Source: Sphingomonas sp. URHD0057
GTDB lineage: Bacteria > Pseudomonadota > Alphaproteobacteria > Sphingomonadales > Sphingomonadaceae
Direction of reading: 5' to 3'
NCBI RefSeq assembly: GCF_000620665.1
Contig: NZ_KK211163.1
Location: forward strand, 23,250 to 65,604
DNA length: 42,355 nt
A program made the position numbers and the translations under genes. The notes under the pieces were generated by a model. That model ran no database searches and had not been told where the DNA came from. It saw nothing but the letters and a program-made list of their open reading frames with translations. Below, one piece after another: positions 32,088 to 41,517 of the stretch. Within the stretch, counting starts at the first letter, position 1. Every line of letters begins with the position of its first letter.

Positions 32088-35000
32088 TCGCGCGCTCCAT
32101 AGCCGCCGCCGCCGGGCGTCTCGATGACGAAGCGGTCGCCCGGCTGGACTTCGGCGGAGTCGGTCGCGGTGAGCATTTCGACCGAGCCGTCGCTGCGTTC
32201 GACCCAGTTGCGCCCCGCCTGCGCGTCCGCCCCGCCGGCAATGCCGCGCGGCGGCACCCGCCGGCGATTGGCGAGGATGTTGGCGCGCATCGGCTCGAGG
32301 AAGGTGACGGCGCGCACCACCCCGTCGCCGCCCGCGTGCAGGCCGGGGCCGCCCGAGCCGCGGCGGATCGCGAACTGGTCGAGGCGAACGGGCAGCCGCG
32401 TCTCGAGGATCTCGGGATCGGTCAGGCGGCTGTTGGTCATGTGCGTCTGAACCGCGCTCGTCCCATCGTGATCCGGTCCCGCGCCCGACCCCCCGGCGAT
32501 CGTCTCATAATATTGGTGGCGGTCGTTGCCGAAGGTGAAATTGTTCATCGTCCCCTGGCTCGGCGCGAGGCGCCCGGTGGCCGCGAACAGCGCGTCCGTC
32601 AGTACCTGGCTGGTCTCGACATTGCCCGCGACGACGGCGGCGGGATAGCGCGGATTGAGCATCGACCCTTCGGGAACGATCAGCTCGATCGGGCGCAGGC
32701 ACCCGTCGTTCATCGGAATCGCGTCGTCGATCAGCGTGCGGACGACGTAAAGCGAGGCGGCGCGGACGATCGAGAAAGGCGCATTGAAATTGTCCAGCAG
32801 CTGGTCGCTCGTGCCGGTGAAATCGAAGGTCGCCGACCGCGCCGACTTGTCGATCGAGATGCGCACCCGGACGCAGGCGCAATTGTCCATCTCGTAATGG
32901 AACTCGCCATCGTCGAGCCGGTCGAGTAGGCGGCGAACCGACTCTTCGGCGTTGGCGAGGACATGGCCCATGTAGGCGGCCACGACCTCCGGCCCATAAT
33001 CGCCGGCGGTCTGCGCCAGCACTTCGGCGCCGCGCGTACAGGCGGCGAGCTGTGCCTTCAAATCGGAGATGTTGCGGTCGGGATTGCGCGCCGGCCATTC
33101 GCCCGCGCCGAGCAGCGCGCGCATCTCCGCGTCGCGGAAATGGCCCTCGTCGACCAGCAGCTCATTATCGATCAGCACGCCTTCCTGATCGATCGAATGG
33201 CTGTCGGGGGGCATCGATCCGGGCGCGATCCCGCCGATGTCCGCGTGATGTCCGCGCGCGGCGACGAAGGCGGCGGGATCGGCATCATCATCGTAGAACA
33301 CCGGAACGATGACGGTGATGTCGGGCAAATGCGTGCCGCCGCGATAGGGGTCGTTGAGGACGTAGGCATCGCCGTGGCGGATGCCGCGCCCGTCCCGGCA
33401 CTCTCCGCGCGTGTCGATGATCGTTCGGATGCTTTCGCCCATCGAACCCAAATGCACCGGGATATGCGGCGCGTTGGCGATGAGCGCGCCGTCGCGGTCG
33501 AAGATCGCGCAGGAGAAGTCGAGCCGCTCCTTGATGTTCACGCTCGTCGCGGTGGACTGGAGCGCGACGCCCATCTCCTCGGCGATGGCCATGAACAGGT
33601 TGTTGAAGATTTCCAACCGCACGGGATCGACGTCGGTGCCGATCGCCTTGGCGCGGTCGAGCGGTGTGTGTCGGGTGAGGATGAGCGTCCCGTCCTCGGC
33701 CCGCTGGGCGCGCCAGCCGGGTTCCACAACGATGGTGGAGGTAGGATCGAAGATCAGTGCCGGGCCGATGTGAGGCCCCTCCACCGTCCGCTTCGCGGCC
33801 GGTCCCCCTCCCCGTTCCGGAGAGGACTTGCCTACAGCCTCGACGACCAGCGCGTCGACGATCACCTCCGCGCCCTCGTCCCAATAGCCGAAGCGGCGGC
33901 GGTGAAGGTCGGTGAAGGCGGCGTGCATCGCGTCGACCGGTGCCACCTCGATTTCGAGCGTGGTGTCGCTGCCGGCGGTCCGTAGCCGCGCGCGCGAATG
34001 CAGTTCGATGCGCTCGACAGGTACATGCTGTTCAACCAGCGCATCGCGGGCGCGTTGCTCGAGGTCGCGCAGTGCAGGCGAAAAATCCTCGGCGAGCGGC
34101 TTGAGCAGCGTGGCGTCGCGGATCGCCTTCACGTCGGCGATGCCGATGCCGTAGGCCGAGAGCACGCCGGCGAGCGGGTGGATGAGGATGCGCTCCATCC
34201 CCAGGGCATCCGCCACGGCGCAGGCATGCTGACCGCCGGCGCCGCCGAAGCAGGCGAGCGTGTAACGGCTGACGTCATGGCCTCGCGCGATCGAAATCTT
34301 GCGGATTGCAGCGGCCATGTTGTCGACCGCGATCTCCAGAAAGCCTTCGGCGATTTGCTCGAGGCTTTTCCCGCCGACCGCGTCGGCAACTTCTTGCAGC
34401 CTGATCCGCGCCGCATCGGGATCGAGCGGCTGGTCGCCGTTCGGGCCGAATACCGCGGGAAAATGAGCGGGGTCGACGCGGCGTAGAAAGACGTTGCAGT
34501 CGGTGACCGTCAGCGGGCCGCCGTTGCGGTAGCAGGCGGGGCCGGGCTTGGCGCCAGCAGACTCAGGCCCGACCCGGAAGCGCATCCCGTCGAAACGGCA
34601 GATCGATCCGCCGCCCGCGGCAACCGTGTGGATCTGCATCATCGGCGCGCGAATCCGGACCCCCGCGACGACGCTCTCGTCGGCCAGCTCGAAATGGCCG
34701 GCATAGTGCGATACGTCGGTCGACGTGCCGCCCATGTCGAAGCCGATCAGATGGCCAGCTTCGTGGGGCGCGCTCGCCGCGACCATGCCAACAACGCCGC
34801 CCGCGGGACCGGACAGGATGGCGTCCTTGCCGCGGAATGCCGTCGCCTCCGCGAGGCCGCCGTTGGATTGCATGAAATGCAGGTCCGTGCCGTGAGGCAG
34901 CCCGGCAGCGACCCGGTCGACGTAACGGCGGAGGACCGGCGACAAATAGGCGTCGACCACCGTGGTATCGCCGCGTCCGATCAACTTGATCAGAGGCGCA

Positions 35001-35569
35001 ACCTCGTGGCCGACCGAGATTTGGGTAAAGCCCAGGTCGTCCGCGATTTCGGCAAGCCGCGCCTCGTGCCCCGGATAGCGCCAGCCGTGCATGAGCAGGA
35101 TCGCCAGGGAGTCGATCCCGTCGGCTCGGATGAGCTCAAGCCCTGCCCTCGCCTGACCTTCGTCGAGCGCGATCAAAGTCTCGCCGTCGACGCCGACGCG
35201 CTCGTCGATCTCGACGGCGCGCTCATACAACATCGACGGCAGGACGATGTGACGAGCGAAGATGTCGGGCCGCGCCTGATAGCCGATCCTCAAAGCGTCG
35301 CCGAAGCCGCGCGTGATCGCCAGTCCGACACGCTCACCCTTGCGCTCGAGCAGCGCATTGGTCGCGACCGTCGTGCCCATCCGCACTTCCGAGACCGACC
35401 CGCCCTCTTCAGCCAGGATCCGACGGATCGCCTCCAGCGCGGCGTCGGCATATTGGCCCGGATTTTCCGACAGCAGCTTTTCGACCCGCACCTGTCCCTC
35501 GGCGGACCGGCCGACGACGTCAGTGAAGGTGCCGCCACGATCGATCACGAAGGTCCAGCTGCTCCCCAT
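32084..35569 (-). CDS. Fused HyuA-HyuB 5-oxoprolinase/hydantoinase
   Basis: 1161 residues, a one-chain 5-oxoprolinase of the OPLAH type. It is expected to open 5-oxoproline to glutamate, or a hydantoin, using ATP. N-terminal hydantoinase A part: phosphate loop [11 protein letters not shown] (D10-D17) and second ASKHA motif [15 protein letters not shown] near 275-290. Hydantoinase B part from about residue 650 ([20 protein letters not shown]) to the end ([17 protein letters not shown]). The interdomain linker carries an in-frame repeat-like insertion. First gene of a four-gene operon with 4-nt overlaps. ATG 35569 has GAGG eight bases upstream and diverges from the epimerase gene by only 53 bp. 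Exact substrate not proven. Confidence 0.93.
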   Translation of the reverse strand: MGSSWTFVIDRGGTFTDVVGRSAEGQVRVEKLLSENPGQYADAALEAIRRILAEEGGSVSEVRMGTTVATNALLERKGERVGLAITRGFGDALRIGYQARPDIFARHIVLPSMLYERAVEIDERVGVDGETLIALDEGQARAGLELIRADGIDSLAILLMHGWRYPGHEARLAEIADDLGFTQISVGHEVAPLIKLIGRGDTTVVDAYLSPVLRRYVDRVAAGLPHGTDLHFMQSNGGLAEATAFRGKDAILSGPAGGVVGMVAASAPHEAGHLIGFDMGGTSTDVSHYAGHFELADESVVAGVRIRAPMMQIHTVAAGGGSICRFDGMRFRVGPESAGAKPGPACYRNGGPLTVTDCNVFLRRVDPAHFPAVFGPNGDQPLDPDAARIRLQEVADAVGGKSLEQIAEGFLEIAVDNMAAAIRKISIARGHDVSRYTLACFGGAGGQHACAVADALGMERILIHPLAGVLSAYGIGIADVKAIRDATLLKPLAEDFSPALRDLEQRARDALVEQHVPVERIELHSRARLRTAGSDTTLEIEVAPVDAMHAAFTDLHRRRFGYWDEGAEVIVDALVVEAVGKSSPERGGGPAAKRTVEGPHIGPALIFDPTSTIVVEPGWRAQRAEDGTLILTRHTPLDRAKAIGTDVDPVRLEIFNNLFMAIAEEMGVALQSTATSVNIKERLDFSCAIFDRDGALIANAPHIPVHLGSMGESIRTIIDTRGECRDGRGIRHGDAYVLNDPYRGGTHLPDITVIVPVFYDDDADPAAFVAARGHHADIGGIAPGSMPPDSHSIDQEGVLIDNELLVDEGHFRDAEMRALLGAGEWPARNPDRNISDLKAQLAACTRGAEVLAQTAGDYGPEVVAAYMGHVLANAEESVRRLLDRLDDGEFHYEMDNCACVRVRISIDKSARSATFDFTGTSDQLLDNFNAPFSIVRAASLYVVRTLIDDAIPMNDGCLRPIELIVPEGSMLNPRYPAAVVAGNVETSQVLTDALFAATGRLAPSQGTMNNFTFGNDRHQYYETIAGGSGAGPDHDGTSAVQTHMTNSRLTDPEILETRLPVRLDQFAIRRGSGGPGLHAGGDGVVRAVTFLEPMRANILANRRRVPPRGIAGGADAQAGRNWVERSDGSVEMLTATDSAEVQPGDRFVIETPGGGGYGARE
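33774..33826. repeat. REP-like palindromic element inside the hydantoinase gene
   Basis: About 53 bp of C-rich plus-strand sequence with a hairpin: CCGTCCGC (3' of CCTCCA) and GCGGCCGG pair over seven of eight bases around TTC, followed by a CCCCCTCCCC tract and GGAGAGG. It resembles the intergenic palindromic repeats common in sphingomonad genomes. It reads in frame on the minus strand as [16 protein letters not shown], in the linker between the A and B domains. Confidence 0.5.
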
Positions 35570-35622
35570 GCAGGAGCCTCTAGGGCCTTTCAGCGCGGGA
35601 CTGCACCCCCTAAGGAACCGCC

Positions 35623-36621
35623 ATGACCGTTCTCGTCACCGGGTCCGCAGGCTTCATTGGCGCCGCCACCGCGCGGGCCCTGCTCGAGCGTGGCCAGGAG
35701 GTCATCGGGATCGACAACCTCAACCACTATTACGACCCAGCCCTGAAGCGGGCCCGGCTCGATAATCTCGGCCGGCAGTTCGGGAACAGGTTCGGCTTCG
35801 AACAAGTGGATTTCGCCGACGCGGACGCGCTCAATCGCCTCGGCGACGACCATCGGTTCGACGGCATCGTTCACCTGGGCGCGCAGGCCGGCGTCCGTTA
35901 CAGCATCGAGCACCCGGCGGCGTACGTTCAGTCGAACCTGGTCGGGCACTGCAACATGCTCGAGCTCGCCCGGCAGCGTGGCACGCGGCACATGGTCTAT
36001 GCATCCTCGTCGTCCGTCTATGGCAGCAACAAGAGCCTTCCGTTTCGGGTCGAAGACCGCGTCGACCACCCGCTCTCCATGTACGCGGCAACCAAGAAGG
36101 CCGACGAGCTCCTGAGCGAAAGCTATTCGAGCCTGTACAAGGTCCCACTAACCGGCCTGCGCTTCTTCACCGTCTACGGGCCGTGGGGCCGCCCCGACAT
36201 GGCGATGTGGATCTTCACCAAGGCATTGTTTGCGGGCGAGCCGTTGCCGCTGTTCAATCGTGGCGAGATGCGCCGGGATTTCACCTATATCGACGACATC
36301 GTGCGCGGCATCGTCGCTTGCCTCGACTCCCCGCCCGCCGACGACGGCTCGCTCAAGGCCGGCGGAAGCACCAGCCCGCACGCGCTCTACAATATCGGAA
36401 ACAACCGCAGCGAAGATTTGATGCGCGTCGTCGAGCTGCTCGAGCAAGCGACCGGCAAGAAGGCGTTGCTTTCGCCCGAGCCGATGCAGCCCGGCGACGT
36501 CAAGGAGACGTTCGCGGACATCAGCGCGATCGAGCACGACCACGGGTTCAAGCCCACGACCAGCATCGACGAGGGCGTGCCGAAGTTCGTCGCCTGGTAC
36601 CGCGATTACCACAAGGTCTGA
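35623..36621 (+). CDS. UDP-glucuronate 4-epimerase family NAD-dependent epimerase
   Basis: 332-residue short-chain (extended SDR) protein. NAD-binding TGSAGFIG at 6-13; catalytic S129-S131 region and Y154-x3-K158 (MYAATKK). The block [20 protein letters not shown] is the signature of UDP-glucuronate 4-epimerases, which make UDP-galacturonate. The product would feed surface polysaccharide or uronic-acid glycosphingolipid synthesis; that link is an inference. ATG 35623 has AAGGAACCGCC upstream. The next gene starts 3 nt after the stop codon, so they are probably co-transcribed. Confidence 0.9.
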   Translation: MTVLVTGSAGFIGAATARALLERGQEVIGIDNLNHYYDPALKRARLDNLGRQFGNRFGFEQVDFADADALNRLGDDHRFDGIVHLGAQAGVRYSIEHPAAYVQSNLVGHCNMLELARQRGTRHMVYASSSSVYGSNKSLPFRVEDRVDHPLSMYAATKKADELLSESYSSLYKVPLTGLRFFTVYGPWGRPDMAMWIFTKALFAGEPLPLFNRGEMRRDFTYIDDIVRGIVACLDSPPADDGSLKAGGSTSPHALYNIGNNRSEDLMRVVELLEQATGKKALLSPEPMQPGDVKETFADISAIEHDHGFKPTTSIDEGVPKFVAWYRDYHKV

Positions 36622-36624
36622 CGG

Positions 36625-37584
36625 CTGAGCCTGCCGCCGCTCCTGCAAAAACTGCGCATCCCGGTGATCGGTGCGCCGATGTTCATCGTCTCGACGCCCA
36701 AGCTGGTCATCGCGCAATGCACCTCGGGGATCGTCGGCAGCTTTCCCGCTCTCAACGCCCGCCCGGCCTCGCTGCTGGACGAGTGGCTGCATGAAATCAC
36801 CGAGGCGCTCGCGGCGTGGGGCCGCGAGCATCCCGAACGGCCGTCGGCGCCATTTGCGGTCAACCAGATCGTGCACCGCTCGAACGACCGGTTCGAGCAG
36901 GACATGGCGGTGTGCGCCAAGTGGCGGGTGCCGATCGTCATCACCTCGCTCGGCGCTCGGGTCGAGTTGAACGAGGCGGTCCATTCGTGGGGCGGGATCA
37001 CGCTCCACGACGTGATCGACGACCGCTTCGCGCGCAAAGCCGTCGAGAAAGGCGCCGATGGAGTCATCGCCGTCGCGGCCGGGGCCGGCGGGCATGCCGG
37101 CCGCTGGTCGCCCTTCGCGCTGCTGCAGGAAATCCGCGGCTGGTTCGACGGGCCGCTGATCCTGTCGGGCGCGATCGCCAACGGCGGCGCAGTGCTGGCG
37201 GCCCAGGCGGCCGGCGCCGACCTCGCCTACGTCGGCTCGCCGTTCATCGCGACGGAGGAAGCGAACGCGCCCGAGGCGTACAAGCAGGCGATTGTCGACA
37301 GCGGCGCGGCGGACATCATCTACAGCGACCTGTTCACCGGAGTGCACGGCAATTATCTGCGCTCGTCGATCGTCAACGCGGGGCTCGACCCCGACGACCT
37401 TGCCGCGGGCAGCCTCGACACGATGAAGTTCGGTTCGGATGGAACGGCCAAGTCGAAGGCGTGGCGCGACGTCTGGGGCTCGGGTCAGGGCATCGGCGTG
37501 ATTGACCGGGTGCAGCCAACCTTGGAATTCGTGGACTTGCTTGCAGACCAATATGCGGCGGCGAGGGCACGGCTCAGCGCCTGA
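36625..37584 (+). CDS. Nitronate monooxygenase-like FMN enzyme (probable CTG start)
   Basis: 319 residues from CTG 36625. TIM-barrel FMN protein of the NMO/2-nitropropane dioxygenase family: IPVIGAPMFIVS at the first strand, GADGVIAVAAGAGGHAG with the catalytic-type His, ILSGAIANGG and AYVGSPFIATEE at the phosphate site. A TGA at 36619-36621 lies in frame just upstream, and there is no ATG, GTG or TTG before the GTG at 36664. Starting there would remove SLPPLLQKLRIPV, which is the expected N-terminus of the family. CTG 36625, with AAGG eight bases upstream, is therefore chosen. Its stop codon abuts that of the convergent dehydrogenase gene. Confidence 0.85.
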   Translation: MSLPPLLQKLRIPVIGAPMFIVSTPKLVIAQCTSGIVGSFPALNARPASLLDEWLHEITEALAAWGREHPERPSAPFAVNQIVHRSNDRFEQDMAVCAKWRVPIVITSLGARVELNEAVHSWGGITLHDVIDDRFARKAVEKGADGVIAVAAGAGGHAGRWSPFALLQEIRGWFDGPLILSGAIANGGAVLAAQAAGADLAYVGSPFIATEEANAPEAYKQAIVDSGAADIIYSDLFTGVHGNYLRSSIVNAGLDPDDLAAGSLDTMKFGSDGTAKSKAWRDVWGSGQGIGVIDRVQPTLEFVDLLADQYAAARARLSA

Positions 37585-38730
37585 TCACCAGGCCGCTTCG
37601 TAGAGCCGGAGCGCGTCCGCTTCGGTGATCGCGCAGGGATTGTTGATCAGCATGCGCTCCCCGAGCATGGCGTCGCGGGCGAGGCGCGGCAGGTCGTCCG
37701 CAGTAATGCCGTGATCGCGCAGGCGCAGCCGCAGCCCGCTTTCGACGCAGAGACGCTCAAGCCCGTCGATCAGCGCGCGCACCCGGCCCTGGCTGCCGGC
37801 GCCCTCACACCCCGGATCGACGATCGGCGCAAGCTCGGCATAGAGCGCGCGCGCGGCTTCGGCATTATGTTCGAGGACCGGGCGCAGCATCAATGCGTTG
37901 CTGAGCCCGTGCGGCAGGTGATGCACGCCGCCGAGCGGATAAGCGAGCGCGTGAACTCCGGCCACCGGCGCATTGGCGAAGGCGATGCCGGCGAGGTGGG
38001 CGCCGAGCAGCATCGCCGAGCGCGCGTCGAGATTGTCCGGCTCGTCGCAGGCGGCAACGAGGTTCCCTGCCAGCAGGCGAAGCGCGTCGCGGGCAAAAGC
38101 GTCGGACAGCGGGTTCTTGAGCCTGGCCGAGGTGTAGGCCTCGACCGCATGGACGATCGCATCGACGCCGGTCGCGGCGGTGACGTGTCGTGGCAGGCCG
38201 ACGGTGAGATCGGAGTCGAGCAAGGCGACGTCAGCTAGCAACGCCCAGGCGTTGACCGCCAGCTTCACTCCGCGGTCGCAAGTGATGACCGAGATCGGAG
38301 TGGCTTCGGACCCGGTCCCCGCCGTGGTCGGCACGAGCGCGAGCGGCAACCGCGAACCGCGGGCGAGGCCGACCCCCCAGATGCTATCGAGATCGTCGCC
38401 CGAGCCGAGCAGATAAGCCGCGAGCTTGGCGACGTCCATCGGGCTGCCGCCGCCGAACCCGACGACCGACGCCGCGCCTACCGAGCGACCGAGCTCCACG
38501 GTGGTGAGCAGGGTTTTGCGCGACGGATCGGCTTCGACCGCGTCGAACAGGGCGACCTCGCGCCCGGCGCCGTTCAGCGCATCGCGGCAGCGGTCGAGCA
38601 AGCCCAAGCGGAGGACGCCGGCATCGCTGACGAGGAGGCATGGCCCATCGGGCAGGGCGTTGACCAGATCCTGAAGCTTGTCGCCGCCGCACAGCAGCAT
38701 CGGGCCCGGATGAAAGGTGAAGCTGCGCAT
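37585..38730 (-). CDS. Iron-containing (group III) alcohol dehydrogenase
   Basis: 381 residues. NAD(P)-binding GFGGGSPMDVAK near 95-106, TTAGTGSEAT near 138-147, and metal-site stretches TGVDAIVHAVEAYTS and GVHALAYPLGGVHHLPHGLSN with the conserved His residues. It resembles the Fe-ADH/maleylacetate reductase branch; the substrate cannot be told. It is the last gene after DUF465 and rcdA on the minus strand, 16 nt after rcdA. ATG 38730 is preferred; a TTG at 38742 would add four residues. Neither has a strong ribosome site. Confidence 0.88.
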   Translation of the reverse strand: MRSFTFHPGPMLLCGGDKLQDLVNALPDGPCLLVSDAGVLRLGLLDRCRDALNGAGREVALFDAVEADPSRKTLLTTVELGRSVGAASVVGFGGGSPMDVAKLAAYLLGSGDDLDSIWGVGLARGSRLPLALVPTTAGTGSEATPISVITCDRGVKLAVNAWALLADVALLDSDLTVGLPRHVTAATGVDAIVHAVEAYTSARLKNPLSDAFARDALRLLAGNLVAACDEPDNLDARSAMLLGAHLAGIAFANAPVAGVHALAYPLGGVHHLPHGLSNALMLRPVLEHNAEAARALYAELAPIVDPGCEGAGSQGRVRALIDGLERLCVESGLRLRLRDHGITADDLPRLARDAMLGERMLINNPCAITEADALRLYEAAW

Positions 38731-38746
38731 GGGAACGCGCAACTAA

Positions 38747-39289
38747 TCAGGCGGACCGGTCTCCGACAAGTCCTCGCTCGAGGCGGCCCATCAGCGCCCG
38801 CGCCGGGCTTTGCGCCACCTCGGCCTCGACCGTCCCGTCGTCGATGCGGCGGACCCGCGCGTAGAGCTCGGCGCTGGCGTTGATCAGCCGCCGCGCGGCC
38901 TCGGGCAACTGATCGATCACCGCCGGATCGCTGTCCTGGGCATTGCCCAGCCGGCGCTCCGGACGACGGCCCTCGCGGCTCGCAATCTCGCCCGATTCGA
39001 TGGCCCGCTGGGTCAGCAGCCAGGCGACAATGTGCATGATCCGCGTCGTGACCTTCAGCGACTCGCAGGCGAAGCCGACGCGCGCGAACGGCTCCAGCGT
39101 CGAACGCTCGTCGCGCCCGGCGTCGTCGAAGTAGGAGCGCGCCTCGTCGGCAAGCAGCATCGCCTCGGTATAAAGCGAGTCGATCAGCCGCGACGTGATC
39201 CGCGCTTGCGGTCCGGGCAGGTCCGAGTCGTCCATCGGCCAAAGACTGCCATTCTTCATGACCGGTGGAAACGCTTGAGTTTCGGGCAT
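38747..39289 (-). CDS. rcdA: DUF1465/RcdA-like protein (regulator of CtrA degradation)
   Basis: 180 residues, cytosolic and helical. The core matches the DUF1465 family to which Caulobacter RcdA belongs: SRLIDSLYTEAMLLADEARSYFD near 32-54, then ACESLKVTTRIMHIVAWLLT and AIESGEI. RcdA is an adaptor that helps ClpXP, with CpdR and PopA, to degrade CtrA at the cell pole. Whether it does so here is inferred from the family. ATG 39289 follows CAGGAGG ten bases upstream. It lies between a DUF465 gene and a dehydrogenase gene, all on the minus strand. Confidence 0.83.
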   Translation of the reverse strand: MPETQAFPPVMKNGSLWPMDDSDLPGPQARITSRLIDSLYTEAMLLADEARSYFDDAGRDERSTLEPFARVGFACESLKVTTRIMHIVAWLLTQRAIESGEIASREGRRPERRLGNAQDSDPAVIDQLPEAARRLINASAELYARVRRIDDGTVEAEVAQSPARALMGRLERGLVGDRSA

Positions 39290-39334
39290 GGGCGCCCGCG
39301 CCTCCTGAAAATGTCCCCCGACGGGACAGCTTCC

Positions 39335-39532
39335 TCAGGCGATGATGTCGGGAACGTTCGAATCGCGAATGCGCTCGATGTGGTCCTTGAGCAGGAGCTT
39401 GCGGCGCTTCAGCCGCGCCAGCTCGAGTTGGTCGCCGGTCGGCTCGGCGGACAGGAACCGGATCCGCTCGTCGAGCGCGCGGTGCTCGGCCTTGAGCCCG
39501 GCAAGGTCGGCAGCGGGTTCATCGTCGTTCAT
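39335..39532 (-). CDS. YdcH/DUF465 family small protein
   Basis: 65 residues, a helical coiled-coil protein of the DUF465 family (LKAEHRALDERIRFLS, LARLKRRKLLLKDHIERIR). The pattern of a helix ending in K-x-x-LKD-I is the family signature. Function is unknown. It is followed 45 bp later by rcdA and is divergent from a second DUF465 gene at 39686. Confidence 0.85.
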   Translation of the reverse strand: MNDDEPAADLAGLKAEHRALDERIRFLSAEPTGDQLELARLKRRKLLLKDHIERIRDSNVPDIIA

Positions 39533-39685
39533 CGCGCCCGCCCTTTAGCCGAAGTCCGCGGCGGCTGGAACGCGGCCGACGACCCGCGCGCCAAAACCGC
39601 CGAGCCGAGAAATCGCCCGAGACAATCCGCCCGTTTCGTGATTTATTACGCGGTGGTGACACACTGACGGAAAGGACCGGCACCA

Positions 39686-39850
39686 ATGGACAAGGCAATC
39701 GCCGAGGAACTCGAATCGAAGCATGCCGCGCTCCACGACCTCATCGAAGAGGAGGAGCATCGAGCCCACCCTGACGAAGACCTTCTCCACCGCCTCAAGA
39801 AAGAAAAACTGAGGCTCAAGGACGAAATCGCCGGCCACCTCCTGCATTAG
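39686..39850 (+). CDS. YdcH/DUF465 family small protein (54 aa)
   Basis: 54 codons from ATG 39686 to TAG 39850. The protein starts MDKAIAEELESKHAALHDLI and continues with an acidic stretch and LKKEKLRLKDEI, the DUF465 coiled-coil signature. AAAGGA lies ten bases before the ATG. The 3' end forms part of an intrinsic terminator. It is a divergent paralogue of the gene at 39335-39532. The role is unknown. An antisense open frame covers the same bases but lacks any family match. Confidence 0.88.
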   Translation: MDKAIAEELESKHAALHDLIEEEEHRAHPDEDLLHRLKKEKLRLKDEIAGHLLH

Positions 39851-39864
39851 AGGCGGCCTTTTTT
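39833..39864 (+). terminator. Intrinsic terminator overlapping the small DUF465 gene
   Basis: GGCCACCTC (39833-39841) pairs with GAGGCGGCC (39850-39858) with one mismatch around an 8-base loop, followed by six T (39859-39864). The stop codon lies at the loop/stem border. A second perfect 8-bp hairpin (GCGCGGCG with CGCCGCGC, 39867-39891) follows and may help to separate this gene from the convergent dksA. Confidence 0.75.
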
Positions 39865-39980
39865 ATGCGCGGCGGCAACGGGTCGCCGCGCCTGCCCATA
39901 AGGGCTGCCGTGTTTGCCGCAGCCAAGCGCTCGCCGGCAGGCCTTACTATTCTCTCGTGAAACGTCCGGCCGTGGCCGGG

Positions 39981-40448
39981 TCAGTCGTCCCTTGAAACGC
40001 GCTCGATGCGTTCGTGGCGCTCTTGGGCTTCGACGGTCATCGAGGCGGTCGGGCGGGCTTCGAGGCGGGCGAGCGAGATCGGCTCGCCGGTCACTTCGCA
40101 ATAGCCGTACTCGCCCTCGTAAAGACGGCGGATCGCGCAATCGATCTTGGCGATCAGCTTGCGCTGGCGGTCGCGGGTGCGGAGCTCGATCGACCAGTCG
40201 GTCTCGCTCGAGGCGCGGTCGGCAAGGTCGGGCTCGCGCATTGAATCGACCTGGAGCTGGGCCATGGTCGCGCGCGATTCATCGACGATCGCTTCCTTCC
40301 ACGCCTTGAGCTTCCTCAGGAAGTAAGCGCGGTGCTTCGCGCACATGAACTTTTCGCCGTCGGAAGGCCGATAGCTTTCCGTCAGCGCGATGCGGTCGAA
40401 TCGTTCGAAATCGTCGCCGCCATAAAGGTCGACAAGTGCCGTCGCCAT
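39981..40448 (-). CDS. dksA: DksA-family RNA polymerase-binding regulator
   Basis: 155 residues. The long coiled-coil (FLRKLKAWKEAIVDESRATM) is followed by the globular C-terminal segment YGYCEVTGEPISLARLEARP. Only one of the four classical zinc cysteines is present, as in other alphaproteobacterial DksA proteins, so zinc binding is unlikely. DksA works with ppGpp in the stringent response and at rRNA promoters. ATG 40448 follows GGGAGGG; an open stretch further upstream has no supporting site. A short GC hairpin (CCGGCC with GGCCGG, 39966-39979) follows the stop codon. Confidence 0.93.
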   Translation of the reverse strand: MATALVDLYGGDDFERFDRIALTESYRPSDGEKFMCAKHRAYFLRKLKAWKEAIVDESRATMAQLQVDSMREPDLADRASSETDWSIELRTRDRQRKLIAKIDCAIRRLYEGEYGYCEVTGEPISLARLEARPTASMTVEAQERHERIERVSRDD

Positions 40449-40725
40449 TAGTCCCTCCCCGCGGGACTTCCGGGCTTCCGGAAGCCCCAAAACGCAGCCC
40501 CCGCTGCGACCGGGCCACCGGGCAGCCGGAGGCGATTACTTCTGACTTTCCCGGGACTTAGAACCCGCAAGAAAGCCAGTCATCCCCAACGCGGCCTATA
40601 GATAGGCGCCAAGGGCTTAACAAGAACTGACGGTCGCGAAGTGAAGAAATCGCCGAGATGTTGCGAATATGGCGCAATGCCTTCCCGCGGTTGCGGCATT
40701 TCCGCTGCTCGCCCATAGCCGCGGC

Positions 40726-41517
40726 ATGCGGATCCTGCTGACCAACGACGACGGCGTGAACGCCCGCGGGCTCAAGCTGCTCGAGGCTGCCGCCCGCCGC
40801 TTGTCGGACGACATCTGGATCGTCGCCCCCGCCGAGGAGCAGTCCGGCGCGGGCCATTCGCTGACGCTGACCCAGCCGGTCCGCCTGCGCCGGCACGACG
40901 AGCGCCGCTTCTCGGTCACCGGCACCCCGACCGACGCGGTGATGCTCGCGCTCGCGCACGTGATGAAGGACGAGCCGCCCGACCTCATCCTGTCGGGGAT
41001 CAACCGCGGCGCCAACCTGGCCGAGGACGTCACGTACTCGGGCACGGTGTCGGCGGCGATGGAGGGCGCGCTCGCCGGGGTGCGCTCGATCGCCTTGAGC
41101 CAGGCCTATTCGCGCGAGGGCATGGGCGACACTGTGCCGTTCGCCGCGGCCGAGGCGTGGGCGGACCGGGTGCTGGCGCCGCTCGCCGCGTTCGAAACCG
41201 GGCCGGGCACGTTGATCAACGTGAATTTCCCCGCTTTGCCCCCCGACGAAGTCCGCGGCATTCGCATCTGCCGCCAGGGCCTGCGCGATTACGGGCGCCT
41301 GCGCATCGTCCAGCGCACCGATCCCCGCGGCTACGATTATTATTGGTTCGGGCTGGGGCCACTGGTCCATACACCGGGTCAGTCGACCGACCTCGAAGCC
41401 ATCGCCGACGGCTACGTCTCGGTCACTCCGCTGCACCTCGACCTCACGCACGATGCGTCGATCGCCGGCCTGCGCAACGAATTTGCGGCCACGCACGAGG
41501 TTATCCCATCAAAGTAA
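40726..41517 (+). CDS. surE: 5'-nucleotidase SurE
   Basis: 263 residues. The N-terminal active-site loop MRILLTNDDG (D8, D9) is followed by the EEQSGAGHSLT motif and SGINRGANLAEDVTYSGTVS with the metal-binding Asn. SurE dephosphorylates nucleoside 5'/3'-monophosphates and is a survival/stationary-phase protein. The start at ATG 40726 is fixed by the family N-terminus; an earlier ATG at 40669 would add 19 unrelated residues. The usual partner pcm does not follow. The stop codon lies inside a perfect palindrome. Confidence 0.95.
   Translation: MRILLTNDDGVNARGLKLLEAAARRLSDDIWIVAPAEEQSGAGHSLTLTQPVRLRRHDERRFSVTGTPTDAVMLALAHVMKDEPPDLILSGINRGANLAEDVTYSGTVSAAMEGALAGVRSIALSQAYSREGMGDTVPFAAAEAWADRVLAPLAAFETGPGTLINVNFPALPPDEVRGIRICRQGLRDYGRLRIVQRTDPRGYDYYWFGLGPLVHTPGQSTDLEAIADGYVSVTPLHLDLTHDASIAGLRNEFAATHEVIPSK

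Noticed and set aside
36148-37551. 467-codon minus-strand frame over the epimerase and monooxygenase-like genes
   Set aside because: Both plus-strand genes have clear active-site motifs. The antisense frame has none.
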